In this document: positions 1 through 6,448 of the stretch, in pieces
How the letters are laid out: each line of letters opens with the position of its first letter
Numbering within the stretch: position 1 is the first letter of the stretch
Notes under the pieces: model-generated
What the model saw: only the letters and a program-made list of their open reading frames with translations
What the model was told of the DNA's origin: nothing
Databases searched by the model: none
Translations under genes and position numbers: made by a program
Assembly (NCBI GenBank): GCA_041580375.1
Contig: JBFGDZ010000163.1
Location: 1 to 7,680, forward strand
Reading direction: 5' to 3'
DNA: 7,680 nt
Origin: JAPUIN01 sp041580375
GTDB lineage: Bacteria; Acidobacteriota; Polarisedimenticolia; Gp22-AA2

Positions 1-1308
1 CCCTGGATCCCGGAGGCGCCGACCCCGGCCGCCGAAGGGCAAACGACCGTGGTGAAGGCCGCGCGACTCCTCGACGGTCGCGGCGGCCCTCCCCTCTCGC
101 CCGCCGTCGTCGTCGTGCGCGGCGAGCGCATTGAGCGGATCGGCTCGAGCGTCACCTCACCGAAGGGGGCGAGGGTCATCGACCTCGGGAGCGCCACGAT
201 CCTGCCGGGCCTGATCGATCTGCACACCCACCTGACGGGGGACGTGGCCATGCACTGGGAGGACACGCTGGTCCGCTCCACGCCGGGTCGCGAGGCGATC
301 CACGGCGTGCGCAACGCCCTCGTGACGCTGCGGGCGGGATTCACCACGTGCCGCGACATGGGCCCGACCTGGCCCCACGTGGACGTCGACCTGCGCGAGG
401 CGATCGAGGCCGGCGTCGTCCCCGGACCCCGCCTGCTCGTCCCCGGCAATTACGTCTCCTCGACCGGGGGGGCGGGCGACGCGAGGCAGTTCTCCATTTA
501 CGTCGACGTCCCGGTCGTGCAGAACCTCGCGGACGGGGTGGCCGCCGTCCGCCGCGCGGTCCGGACGAACTTCAAGCACGGCGCCGACTTCGTCAAGATC
601 CTCGCGACCGGAGCCGTTCTGTCGAAGGGCATCCCGCCGGGCGCGCAGCAGTACTCGGACGAGGAGCTGCGGGCGGCCGTCGAAGAGGCGGAGCGCTGGG
701 GGCGCTTCGTCGCCGCGCACGCGCACGGCGCCGAAGGGATCAAGGCGGCGCTGCGCGCCGGCGTGCGGACCATCGATCACGGGTCCATGATGGACGACGA
801 GGGGCTCGACCTGCTGCGCGCGGGAGGCGCGTATTACGTGCCGACGCTCTATGTCGGGGACGCCGTCCTCCGCGAGGGCCGCGAACTCGGCATCCCCGAG
901 GCGGAGATCGAACGCTCGCGGGAGATGGCCCGCTACCGCACGGCCACCTTCCGCAGGGCCCTCGCGGTGGGACTGTCCATACCGTTCGCGACCGACGCCG
1001 GCGTGTTCCCGCACGGCCAGAATGCCCGGGAGTTCGCCGTGCGCGTCAGGGAGGGCGAGCCGCCCATGGGGGCGATCGTCTCCGCGACCCGGATCGCCGC
1101 CGAGGCCATCGGATGGTCCGACCGGGTCGGCACGCTCGAGCCGGGCAAGTACGCGGACCTGATCGCGGTCGCCGGCGATCCCCTGCGGGACATCACCGAG
1201 CTCGAGCGCGTGCGCTGGGTCATGAAGGGCGGCGTGGTCCACCGCGACGACATCAAGGGGGCCACCACCGGGCCGGAGATTCCGGGACGCCCGCCGGGTC
1301 GGCGATGA
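1..1308 (+). CDS. Metal-dependent amidohydrolase (imidazolonepropionase-like / Xaa-Pro dipeptidase group), 5'-truncated by the window
   Basis: Hydrolase of the amidohydrolase superfamily, expected to cleave an amide or peptide-like bond with one or two metal ions. Numbering from the GTG at 49: the ligand set is complete. H59-x-H61 lies after the ILPGLID strand, K183 (FVKILATG) is the likely carboxylated lysine, then H224/H226 (AHAHG), H244 (TIDHG) and D316 (ATDAG). The C-terminal GTLEPGKYADLI segment, around residues 361-372, is the usual return to the beta-sandwich domain. This order and spacing match the COG1228 group that includes Xaa-Pro dipeptidases and arginine carboxypeptidases; the substrate cannot be assigned. 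The frame has no stop before base 1, 14 of the 16 codons in 1-48 end in G or C, and starting at the GTG would clip the first beta strand (TTVVKAARLLDG). I therefore infer that the gene begins upstream, probably with a signal peptide followed by the Pro/Ala-rich stretch seen here. A start at 49, with an AAGGG nine bases before it, remains possible. Confidence 0.87.
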   Translation, partial: PWIPEAPTPAAEGQTTVVKAARLLDGRGGPPLSPAVVVVRGERIERIGSSVTSPKGARVIDLGSATILPGLIDLHTHLTGDVAMHWEDTLVRSTPGREAIHGVRNALVTLRAGFTTCRDMGPTWPHVDVDLREAIEAGVVPGPRLLVPGNYVSSTGGAGDARQFSIYVDVPVVQNLADGVAAVRRAVRTNFKHGADFVKILATGAVLSKGIPPGAQQYSDEELRAAVEEAERWGRFVAAHAHGAEGIKAALRAGVRTIDHGSMMDDEGLDLLRAGGAYYVPTLYVGDAVLREGRELGIPEAEIERSREMARYRTATFRRALAVGLSIPFATDAGVFPHGQNAREFAVRVREGEPPMGAIVSATRIAAEAIGWSDRVGTLEPGKYADLIAVAGDPLRDITELERVRWVMKGGVVHRDDIKGATTGPEIPGRPPGRR

Positions 1309-1319
1309 GCCGGCATCGC
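1302..1319. terminator. Weak hairpin at the convergent gene junction
   Basis: A perfect 6-bp stem (GCGATG / CATCGC) with a 6-nt loop overlaps the amidohydrolase stop codon. A competing 6-bp pair, GCATCG at 1313-1318 with CGATGC at 1332-1337, uses part of the same bases. The 45-bp gap to the end of the leftward photolyase gene contains nothing else notable. There is no T-tract on either strand, so intrinsic termination is uncertain. Confidence 0.22.
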
Positions 1320-1353
1320 GCCACCGCCTTCCGATGCGCGTCGCTCGATCGCG

Positions 1354-2952
1354 TCAGATGCGTTCGCCGCGTTTCAGGCGGCCGCGGATCTGCGCCGCCC
1401 GCGCGCGGATCCGGGAGAGATCGCCCCGGCCACGCCGTTTCAGCTGCGACATCATGAGGTTCATCCGGGGATTGCGCGCGAGCGTCGATCGGTTCCTCGC
1501 GAGGAAATCCCAGAACAGCGCGTTGAACGGGCAGGCCTCCTGCCCGGTGGCGCGGCGGTGGTCGTACCGGCAGCCGCGGCAGCAATCGCTCATCCTGTTG
1601 ATGTAGTTGGCCGAGGCGGCATACGGTTTGGTCGCCAGCAGCCCGCCGTCGGCGTGCAGGGCGAGCCCCAGCACGTTCGGCGTTACGACCCACTCCCACG
1701 CGTCGGCGTAGGCGAGCCAGTACCAGCGATTCACCGCCTGCGGCTCGATCCCCGCCAGCAGCGCGAAGTTGCCCGTGATCATCAGCCGCTGAATGTGGTG
1801 ATTGATGCCCCGGCGAATCAGGCCCTTCACGGCGTCGGCGGCGCAGTGCATGTCGGTCTCGCCGTCCCAGTAGAAGCGGGGCAGCGGCAGCTTCGCTTTG
1901 AAATGATTGCGGCGCGCGTAGTCCGGCATCGCGAGGTGGTACACCTGGTACACGAACTCGCGCCATCCCAGGATCTGTCGGATGAATCCCTCGACCGAGT
2001 TCAGCCGCGCACGCTTGTTTCGGTAGCGTTCCTCCGCGCGGCGACTGACCTCGAGGGGATCGAGGAGGCCGATGTTGAGGAGGGGCGACAGCAGCGAATG
2101 GAACAGCACCGCCTCGCCCGTCACGATGGCATCTTCATACGGTCCGAAGCGATCCAGCCGGTGGTCGAGAAAGTCCTCGAAGAAATGCTGCGCGTCGGAC
2201 CGGGTCACCGGCCAGGCGAATGCGCCCGCATCGCCGAAGTGCCCGGGGAACTCCCGCCCGACGCGTCGGATCAGGTCCCGCGTGACGGCGTCCGGGTCGT
2301 AGCGCGGCGGGGGAGGAAAGTCCGTTCCTTCGGGAACCGGCTCGCGATTCATCGCATCGTAGTTCCACCGCCCGCCCGCAGGCTCCCGACCGCGCATCAG
2401 GAGTCCCGTTTTCTTCCGCATCCTGCGATAGAAGGCCTCCAGCAGCAGGGTCTTCCGGCCCCGCGCCCGCCGCGCGAAATCGGCCCGGTCGCTGAGGAAC
2501 ATCCCGTTCGGGATCTCCTCGACCTCGAGCCCTAGCCCCCGCGCGAGCCTGACCGCCTCGCGGCTGGGGCCGATCTCGGCGCTCTCCATCACTCGCAATC
2601 GCGCCGGCCGGCGCGCTCGCACGTGGCGTGACAGCGCCGTGCGCGCGTCCGGCTGCCAGGCGCGGTAGTCGACGTCGTGGCCCCGCCGGCGCAGATCGTC
2701 CGCGAAGTGCCGCATCGCCGACCAGATCAGGACCAGCCGCTGCTTGTGCCACGGGAGACGCCGCGCCTCCGCCAGGGACTCGACGAACAGCACCGTACCC
2801 CGTCCGGGAGCGAGATCCCGGAGCGGGCCGGTGTCCGGCCGCAGCTGATCCGGCAACACCCACACGGTCGTCCTGTCCGCGTTTCTGTCGCGCGCCCGGG
2901 ATGGCACGGTCCGTCCGATCGGTTTCGAACGCGCATTCTTCTTTCGCACCAT
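1354..2952 (-). CDS. Prokaryotic iron-sulfur (6-4) photolyase / cryptochrome (FeS-BCP family, PhrB-like), 532 aa
   Basis: Flavoprotein of the photolyase/cryptochrome family, predicted to repair UV (6-4) photoproducts using blue light. Characterised relatives carry FAD, a [4Fe-4S] cluster and a lumazine antenna. The N-terminal alpha/beta domain runs from about residue 28 (TTVWVLPDQL) to 200, with the family motif WSAMRHFA. The helical FAD domain covers about 250-515 and includes HSLLSPLLNIGLL, GFIRQILGWREFVY and NHHIQRLMITGNF. Cluster ligands are C370, C458, C461 and C474. From memory the Agrobacterium PhrB ligands are C350, C438, C441 and C454, so all three intervals (88, 3, 13) are identical; H385-H386 equal PhrB H365-H366 by the same offset of 20. 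The start at 2952 is set by GGAGG seven bases upstream. A longer ATG at 3006 is rejected because only 9 of those 18 codons end in G/C and no ribosome site precedes it. Residues 1-27 form a basic tail (10 Arg/Lys). A signalling cryptochrome role, as in Rhodobacter CryB, cannot be excluded. Confidence 0.95.
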   Translation of the reverse strand: MVRKKNARSKPIGRTVPSRARDRNADRTTVWVLPDQLRPDTGPLRDLAPGRGTVLFVESLAEARRLPWHKQRLVLIWSAMRHFADDLRRRGHDVDYRAWQPDARTALSRHVRARRPARLRVMESAEIGPSREAVRLARGLGLEVEEIPNGMFLSDRADFARRARGRKTLLLEAFYRRMRKKTGLLMRGREPAGGRWNYDAMNREPVPEGTDFPPPPRYDPDAVTRDLIRRVGREFPGHFGDAGAFAWPVTRSDAQHFFEDFLDHRLDRFGPYEDAIVTGEAVLFHSLLSPLLNIGLLDPLEVSRRAEERYRNKRARLNSVEGFIRQILGWREFVYQVYHLAMPDYARRNHFKAKLPLPRFYWDGETDMHCAADAVKGLIRRGINHHIQRLMITGNFALLAGIEPQAVNRWYWLAYADAWEWVVTPNVLGLALHADGGLLATKPYAASANYINRMSDCCRGCRYDHRRATGQEACPFNALFWDFLARNRSTLARNPRMNLMMSQLKRRGRGDLSRIRARAAQIRGRLKRGERI

Positions 2953-2959
2953 CCGCTCG

Positions 2960-2964
2960 CCTCC
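2960..2964 (-). promoter_or_regulatory. Shine-Dalgarno site fixing the photolyase start
   Basis: On the minus strand GGAGG lies 7 nt before the ATG at 2952. The alternative ATG at 3006 has no such site, so this decides the start. Confidence 0.8.
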
Positions 2965-2991
2965 GGATTCCGATCGCAGAATCGATGGACC

Positions 2992-2997
2992 ATTATG
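2992..2997 (-). promoter_or_regulatory. Candidate -10 element for the photolyase gene
   Basis: CATAAT on the minus strand matches TATAAT at five of six positions and lies 40 bases before the photolyase start, in the only AT-rich patch of the divergent intergenic region. No good -35 hexamer is visible at 16-18 bp, so an activator or an alternative sigma factor may be involved if this is used. Confidence 0.35.
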
Positions 2998-3000
2998 GCG

Positions 3001-3006
3001 TATCAT
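3001..3006 (+). promoter_or_regulatory. Candidate -10 element for the split-barrel/dikinase operon
   Basis: TATCAT on the plus strand matches TATAAT at five of six positions and ends 52 bases before the operon's GTG start. It lies four bases from the opposing candidate -10 of the photolyase, so the two promoters would overlap. No convincing -35 hexamer is seen. Confidence 0.33.
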
Positions 3007-3045
3007 GATGATGAGCGCATCGGCGCACCGCTGCCGGGCATCCCT

Positions 3046-3051
3046 GAGGAG
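3046..3051 (+). promoter_or_regulatory. Shine-Dalgarno site fixing the split-barrel protein start
   Basis: GAGGAG sits 7 nt before the GTG at 3059. The in-frame ATG triplet run at 3005-3013 has no ribosome site upstream, so the GTG is preferred. Confidence 0.75.
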
Positions 3052-3058
3052 ATATCAC

Positions 3059-3577
3059 GTGGCATCCGTCGACGAGCCCTCGCTGGAGTCCGGCGGGGTC
3101 GATCCCGGACACGATTCGGCCGCGGGCGCCGACCTGCCGGACCGGATCCGCCGCCTTATGAACGGCGAGCCGTATGCCGTTCTCTGCACGCAGGGCGGCG
3201 GACAGCCGTACGCCTCGATCGTGGCCTTCGCCTGCACGGATGATCTGAACACCGTCGTGTTCGCCACGCCGATCGCGACACGCAAGTACCGGCTGCTGGT
3301 GGGGTGCGATCGCGTGGCCCTCCTCGTGGATAACCGGGCCAGCCATCCCGACGACATGATGGAGGTCGAGGCGATCACCGCCACGGGTCGCGCCCGGAGG
3401 CTCGATCCCGGGCCCGAGCACGACGGGCTCGCCCGGATCCTGATCGAAAGGCATCCCCATCTGCGCGGCTTCATCCTTTCGGCTTCGTGCGCGCTGTTCC
3501 GCGTCTCCATCGTGCGGTACTTCCACGTGGTACGCTTTCAGGAGGTCCATCAGTGGATCCCGACTCACGTCTCGTGA
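3059..3577 (+). CDS. FMN-binding split-barrel protein (pyridoxamine 5'-phosphate oxidase-like family), 172 aa
   Basis: Small cytoplasmic protein of the PNPOx-like split beta-barrel fold, which usually binds FMN (in some members F420 or heme) as a dimer. Residues 27-36 form the first helix (PDRIRRLMNG), followed by the strand YAVLCTQ, a hairpin turn (GGGQPYASIVAFA), and FATPIATRKYRLL at about 68-80. In this last segment R75-K76 occupy the position that in the family contacts the flavin phosphate. VALLVDNR at 86-93 and VEAITATGRARRL at 103-115 are the next barrel strands. A disordered Gly/Asp/Ser-rich N-terminus (1-25) precedes the fold. No signal peptide or membrane segment is seen. True pyridoxamine oxidase is unlikely because the protein is short and lacks the family's C-terminal substrate region; a flavoreductase or flavin-sensing role is possible. 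It is the first gene of an operon and overlaps the next gene by 25 bp, so translation of the two is probably coupled and the products probably act together. Confidence 0.85.
   Translation: MASVDEPSLESGGVDPGHDSAAGADLPDRIRRLMNGEPYAVLCTQGGGQPYASIVAFACTDDLNTVVFATPIATRKYRLLVGCDRVALLVDNRASHPDDMMEVEAITATGRARRLDPGPEHDGLARILIERHPHLRGFILSASCALFRVSIVRYFHVVRFQEVHQWIPTHVS
3540..3545 (+). promoter_or_regulatory. Shine-Dalgarno site of the PEP-synthase-like gene, inside the upstream gene
   Basis: AGGAGG lies 7 nt before the GTG at 3553 and within the last codons of the split-barrel gene. It fixes the start over an in-frame ATG at 3487 and indicates translational coupling. Confidence 0.8.
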
Positions 3578-5829
3578 TCCCGCTGACGGAGGTAGGACCG
3601 GGGCTTGAAAAGCTCGTGGGGGGGAAGGCCGCGAATCTGGGCCGCCTGAAGCGAGCCGGATTCCGCGTTCCCGACGGATTCTGCCTGACGATCGCGGCCT
3701 ACGAGGGATTCGTCGAAGAGTCAAGCCTCTCCGGACGCATTCGCATGGAGCTCGGACGGAAGCCGCTGGACTCGATGCGGTGGGAGGAGATCTGGGACGC
3801 GGCGCTGAGGATCCGGGCGGCATTCCTCGCCGCGCATCTTCCGGAGCCGCTGGCGGCGGTGATCCGGGAGGCCGTGGGAGCGCTGATGGGTGGCGCGGTC
3901 CGCCCCCTCGTCGTTCGCTCGTCCGCCCCCGAAGAGGACTCGCGGCGCCGATCGTTCGCCGGACTCCATGAATCGATCATCGGGGTCGAGACGATGAGCT
4001 CGGTTCTGGACGCGGTGCGCGTCGTCTGGTCCTCGCTCTGGTCCGACGCGGCGCTGATGTACAGGCGCGAGCTGAATCTGAGCCCCGCCGCGAGCCGCAT
4101 GGCCGTCGTGATCCAGGAGTTGACCACCTCGGATCGATCCGGCGTGGCGTTCGGCCGGGATCCCCGGAGCCAGGGCCCCGTGCGGTCGATCGTGGAGGCC
4201 GTTCCGGGCCGCTGCGACGCCCTGGTGGACGGCCACATCGATCCCGACCGGTGGTTTCTCGACGTGAACACGGGTGATGTGATCGAATGGCGGCGCGGGG
4301 AGCGCGGCGAGCCACACGGGTCCGGTCCGTTGCTCGACGAGTCCGACCTCAGGATTCTCGCGATGGCGCTCCGCAAGGTCGAGGAGATCTTCTCCTGGGC
4401 CCCCGACATAGAGTGGACCGGCCGGGGCGACGGCCTGACCCTCCTCCAGGCCCGTCCGATCACGACGATTCCTGCCGGCGAGCAGGACGAGCGGAATTGG
4501 TACCTGAGCCTGCGACCGGACGACCGTCGACTGCGGGATCTGCGCGAGCGGGTCGCCGACGATCTGATCCCCGCGCTGGAGGCCGAGGGGCTGCGGTTCG
4601 CGAACGAGGCGATCGAGGCATACGACGACGCCCGGCTCGCTTCGGCGATCGAGGAACGTCTGGGTTCGCTGCAGAGATGGCGCGCCGTGTACCGGAAGGA
4701 ATTCATACCGTTCGCCCATGGCGTGCGGCGGCTGGGGACCTATTACAATGATGCGGTCCGTCCCGAGGATCCCTACGAATTCGTCGGGTTGCTCCGGGGA
4801 CAGTCCCTGATCGCATCGGGTCGGAACGCCCTGATCCTCGATCTGGCGCGCAGGACGCGCGACAGCGCCCGGCTCCGGGAAGCCTTGCGCGCACTGTCGG
4901 AATGCCGCCCCGTCGGAGAACGAGAGTCGGGCCGGACGTATCTGGATCGGATCCAGGACCTTCCCGGGGGTCTTGAGTTCGCCCGGGACTTCGAGGAGCT
5001 CCGGTCGCGATTCATGAACGTGGCGTACGATGACCAGCGCCTGGAGGATCGTCCGGACCTCATCGCGGCTTCGGTTCTCGAGCTCGCCGATTCGAGCGCG
5101 TCGTTCGCCACGCGCTCCGGCAGCGCGCGCTCCGAGGAAACGGATCCCGAACGACTCGAGCGGCGTCTTCTCGACGCGGTCGGGCCGGATCGCCGCGACG
5201 AGGCTCTGGAGATCGTGGCGATCGGACGCCTGAGCTGGCGCCTCCGAGACGACGACAACATTCTGATGGGGCGGCTCGAGAGTCAGCTTCTCAAAGCGGT
5301 CCGCATCGCCGCCCGACGGTTGAGGGACGCGAACCGCCTGCGCGGATCCCGGCAACCGGGCGAAAAGGAGGCTCTGGCGATCGCCGGCGGGCTTCGCGAT
5401 CCGGGGCTCGAGCCCCTGATCGCCGCTCCGACCGACGATCGATCGGGAGAGTCCGGAGTGATCCCTCCCGGCGTGACTCCCCGACAGCTCATCGGCCAGC
5501 CCGCTGCTCCCGGGCTCGCCTCGGGACGCGTCCGGCGGATCCGGAAGGCCGATGATCTCCGCCTTTTTCGCGCCGGCGAGGTGCTGGTCTGTGACGCGAT
5601 CCAGCCCACCATGACTCATCTCGTTCCGCTGGCCGCCGCCGTCGTCGAGCGCCGCGGCGGGATGCTGATTCATGGGGCGATCGTCGCGCGGGAGATGGGC
5701 ATACCCTGCGTGAACGGCATCACGCGCGCCACCGATCTCCTGCTCGACGGCGCCATCGTCTCCGTGGACGGCGATCTCGGCATCGTCACGATCGGCGAGC
5801 CGGAGCTGGATCTGGAATCGCGGGGTTGA
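3553..5829 (+). CDS. PEP synthase-like ATP-grasp / phosphohistidine-domain phosphotransferase, 758 aa
   Basis: Predicted dikinase-type enzyme: ATP would phosphorylate a swinging-domain histidine, which passes phosphate to an acceptor. The N-terminal PEP/pyruvate-binding ATP-grasp domain (about 5-310) is intact, with GGKAANLGRL at 23-32, VRSSAPEED at 121-129, SFAGLHES from 134, QELTTSDRSGVAF from 188, D285-x-E287 and LLQARPIT ending at 304. A helical middle region of about 340 residues (310-645) has no motif I can name apart from LSWRLRDDDNILMGRLE near 560-576. The C-terminal mobile domain (648-745) carries the phosphate-carrier H707 in LIHGAIVAREMGIP. The protein ends soon after, so the PEP/pyruvate TIM barrel of PpsA and pyruvate phosphate dikinase is absent. 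This ATP-grasp / middle / His-domain order is that of rifampin phosphotransferase, though the middle region is shorter than I would expect there, so antibiotic inactivation is not claimed. The start is the GTG with AGGAGG, overlapping the split-barrel gene by 25 bp. The acceptor is unknown. Confidence 0.88.
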   Translation: MDPDSRLVIPLTEVGPGLEKLVGGKAANLGRLKRAGFRVPDGFCLTIAAYEGFVEESSLSGRIRMELGRKPLDSMRWEEIWDAALRIRAAFLAAHLPEPLAAVIREAVGALMGGAVRPLVVRSSAPEEDSRRRSFAGLHESIIGVETMSSVLDAVRVVWSSLWSDAALMYRRELNLSPAASRMAVVIQELTTSDRSGVAFGRDPRSQGPVRSIVEAVPGRCDALVDGHIDPDRWFLDVNTGDVIEWRRGERGEPHGSGPLLDESDLRILAMALRKVEEIFSWAPDIEWTGRGDGLTLLQARPITTIPAGEQDERNWYLSLRPDDRRLRDLRERVADDLIPALEAEGLRFANEAIEAYDDARLASAIEERLGSLQRWRAVYRKEFIPFAHGVRRLGTYYNDAVRPEDPYEFVGLLRGQSLIASGRNALILDLARRTRDSARLREALRALSECRPVGERESGRTYLDRIQDLPGGLEFARDFEELRSRFMNVAYDDQRLEDRPDLIAASVLELADSSASFATRSGSARSEETDPERLERRLLDAVGPDRRDEALEIVAIGRLSWRLRDDDNILMGRLESQLLKAVRIAARRLRDANRLRGSRQPGEKEALAIAGGLRDPGLEPLIAAPTDDRSGESGVIPPGVTPRQLIGQPAAPGLASGRVRRIRKADDLRLFRAGEVLVCDAIQPTMTHLVPLAAAVVERRGGMLIHGAIVAREMGIPCVNGITRATDLLLDGAIVSVDGDLGIVTIGEPELDLESRG

Positions 5830-5839
5830 GCCGTTCGGC

Positions 5840-5864
5840 CCCCGCACGCCGACCGGGCGCGGGG
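5840..5864. terminator. Possible bidirectional terminator between convergent genes
   Basis: CCCCGC at 5840-5845 pairs with GCGGGG at 5859-5864 around a 13-nt loop, in the 42-bp gap between the end of the rightward operon and the end of the leftward membrane-protein gene. It is followed rightward by CTTGCTTTC, a poor T-tract. The position suits a terminator for both strands, but the signal is weak. Confidence 0.35.
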
Positions 5865-5871
5865 CTTGCTT

Positions 5872-6318
5872 TCACCATCCCCGGATCATTCTCGCAGTGA
5901 TCCAAAGCAGCAGGAGCGACCGGGAGCTCCATGCGAGCGTGCGGATCCAGTTCGAGGCGACGAGACGACGATGCACCGTCGCGTCGAAGGCCGCGACGAG
6001 CCGCCGGTGCTGCGGCACGTGGATGAACGCCGTCGCGATCCAGACGGCGGCGATCAGGGCGGCTCCGAGCCACAGCGGCCCGGCGGGGACGCCCGATGGT
6101 CTTCGCAACAGGAGCAGCAGCGCCGTGACCGCCTCGCACACCATGAGCGGAGCCACCAGCCGGGTGGTCAGCCTGGCGTGCGCCGCCTCGTAGCCCGGAA
6201 ACTCACCGAAGCCGGTGTGGCGAAAGAGTGGATAGTGCACGACCTGCACGAACCAGATCACGCCGGTCATCAGCAGCGTGACCAGGAGATGCAGAAGCCA
6301 GAGAATCTCGAGGCCGAT
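5872..6318 (-). CDS. Uncharacterised four-helix integral membrane protein, probable non-ATG start (148 aa)
   Basis: I do not recognise a named function. Counting from the ATC at 6318, four hydrophobic segments are seen at about 5-26, 53-72, 80-100 and 127-145. Polar residues in or near the membrane may be functional: H28-Y29-P30 after helix 1, H47, H100-x-P102-x-H104 after helix 3, and NWIRTLAWSSR at 123-133 leading into helix 4. The general pattern resembles small bacterial membrane proteins annotated as hypothetical; ligand or cofactor binding by the histidines is only a guess. The first canonical start in frame is the ATG at 6270, but that would begin in the middle of helix 1 and has no ribosome site. 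The frame continues upstream through hydrophobic codons with G/C third positions (17 of 20) to a stop at 6331-6333, and GGAGG lies five bases before the ATC at 6318. No ATG, GTG or TTG occurs in that extension. It is downstream of the diguanylate cyclase on the same strand with a 130-bp gap, so it may have its own promoter. Confidence 0.75.
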   Translation of the reverse strand: MGLEILWLLHLLVTLLMTGVIWFVQVVHYPLFRHTGFGEFPGYEAAHARLTTRLVAPLMVCEAVTALLLLLRRPSGVPAGPLWLGAALIAAVWIATAFIHVPQHRRLVAAFDATVHRRLVASNWIRTLAWSSRSLLLLWITARMIRGW

Positions 6319-6323
6319 GATCG

Positions 6324-6328
6324 CCTCC
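6324..6328 (-). promoter_or_regulatory. Shine-Dalgarno site before an ATC codon
   Basis: GGAGG on the minus strand lies 5 nt before ATC at 6318 (2 nt before another ATC at 6321) and 53 nt before the first ATG at 6270. It marks the probable translation start of the membrane protein. Confidence 0.55.
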
Positions 6329-6448
6329 GTTCAGCCGCCGCCGCGCGATCGTCCGCGGCGTCCGGTGGCCCTGCGCGCGGACCCCGGTCGCGGCGATCCT
6401 ATCGCAGTGAAACGGTCGATTGATCGGAGGGCATCCCGGAAGGTTCGT

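Noticed and set aside
157..1242. Leftward open frame (361 codons) opposite the amidohydrolase
   Set aside because: Arg/Asp/Gly-rich translation with no family motif; shadow of a gene whose active-site residues are all present on the plus strand.
1558..2535. Rightward open frame (325 codons) opposite the photolyase
   Set aside because: No domain or ribosome site; the minus strand encodes a complete photolyase with cluster cysteines.
3005..3058. Longer N-terminus for the split-barrel protein starting at the ATG run
   Set aside because: No ribosome site upstream and the stretch overlaps the candidate -10; GAGGAG at correct spacing points to the GTG at 3059.
3553..5829. Calling the phosphotransferase a phosphoenolpyruvate synthase (ppsA) or a rifampin phosphotransferase
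   Set aside because: The PEP/pyruvate barrel is missing, which argues against PpsA, and the middle domain has nothing I can tie to rifampin binding. A family-level name is safer.
3721..5847. Long leftward open frame (708 codons) opposite the PEP-synthase-like gene
   Set aside because: Its translation has no recognisable domain and is low in complexity, while the plus strand carries intact ATP-grasp and phosphohistidine motifs. Long antisense open frames are expected in GC-rich genes.
6331..6448. Possible promoter or terminator in the gap between the cyclase and membrane-protein genes
   Set aside because: TAGGAT on the minus strand is a partial -10 without a -35 at suitable distance, and no hairpin with a T-tract was found, so nothing was annotated.
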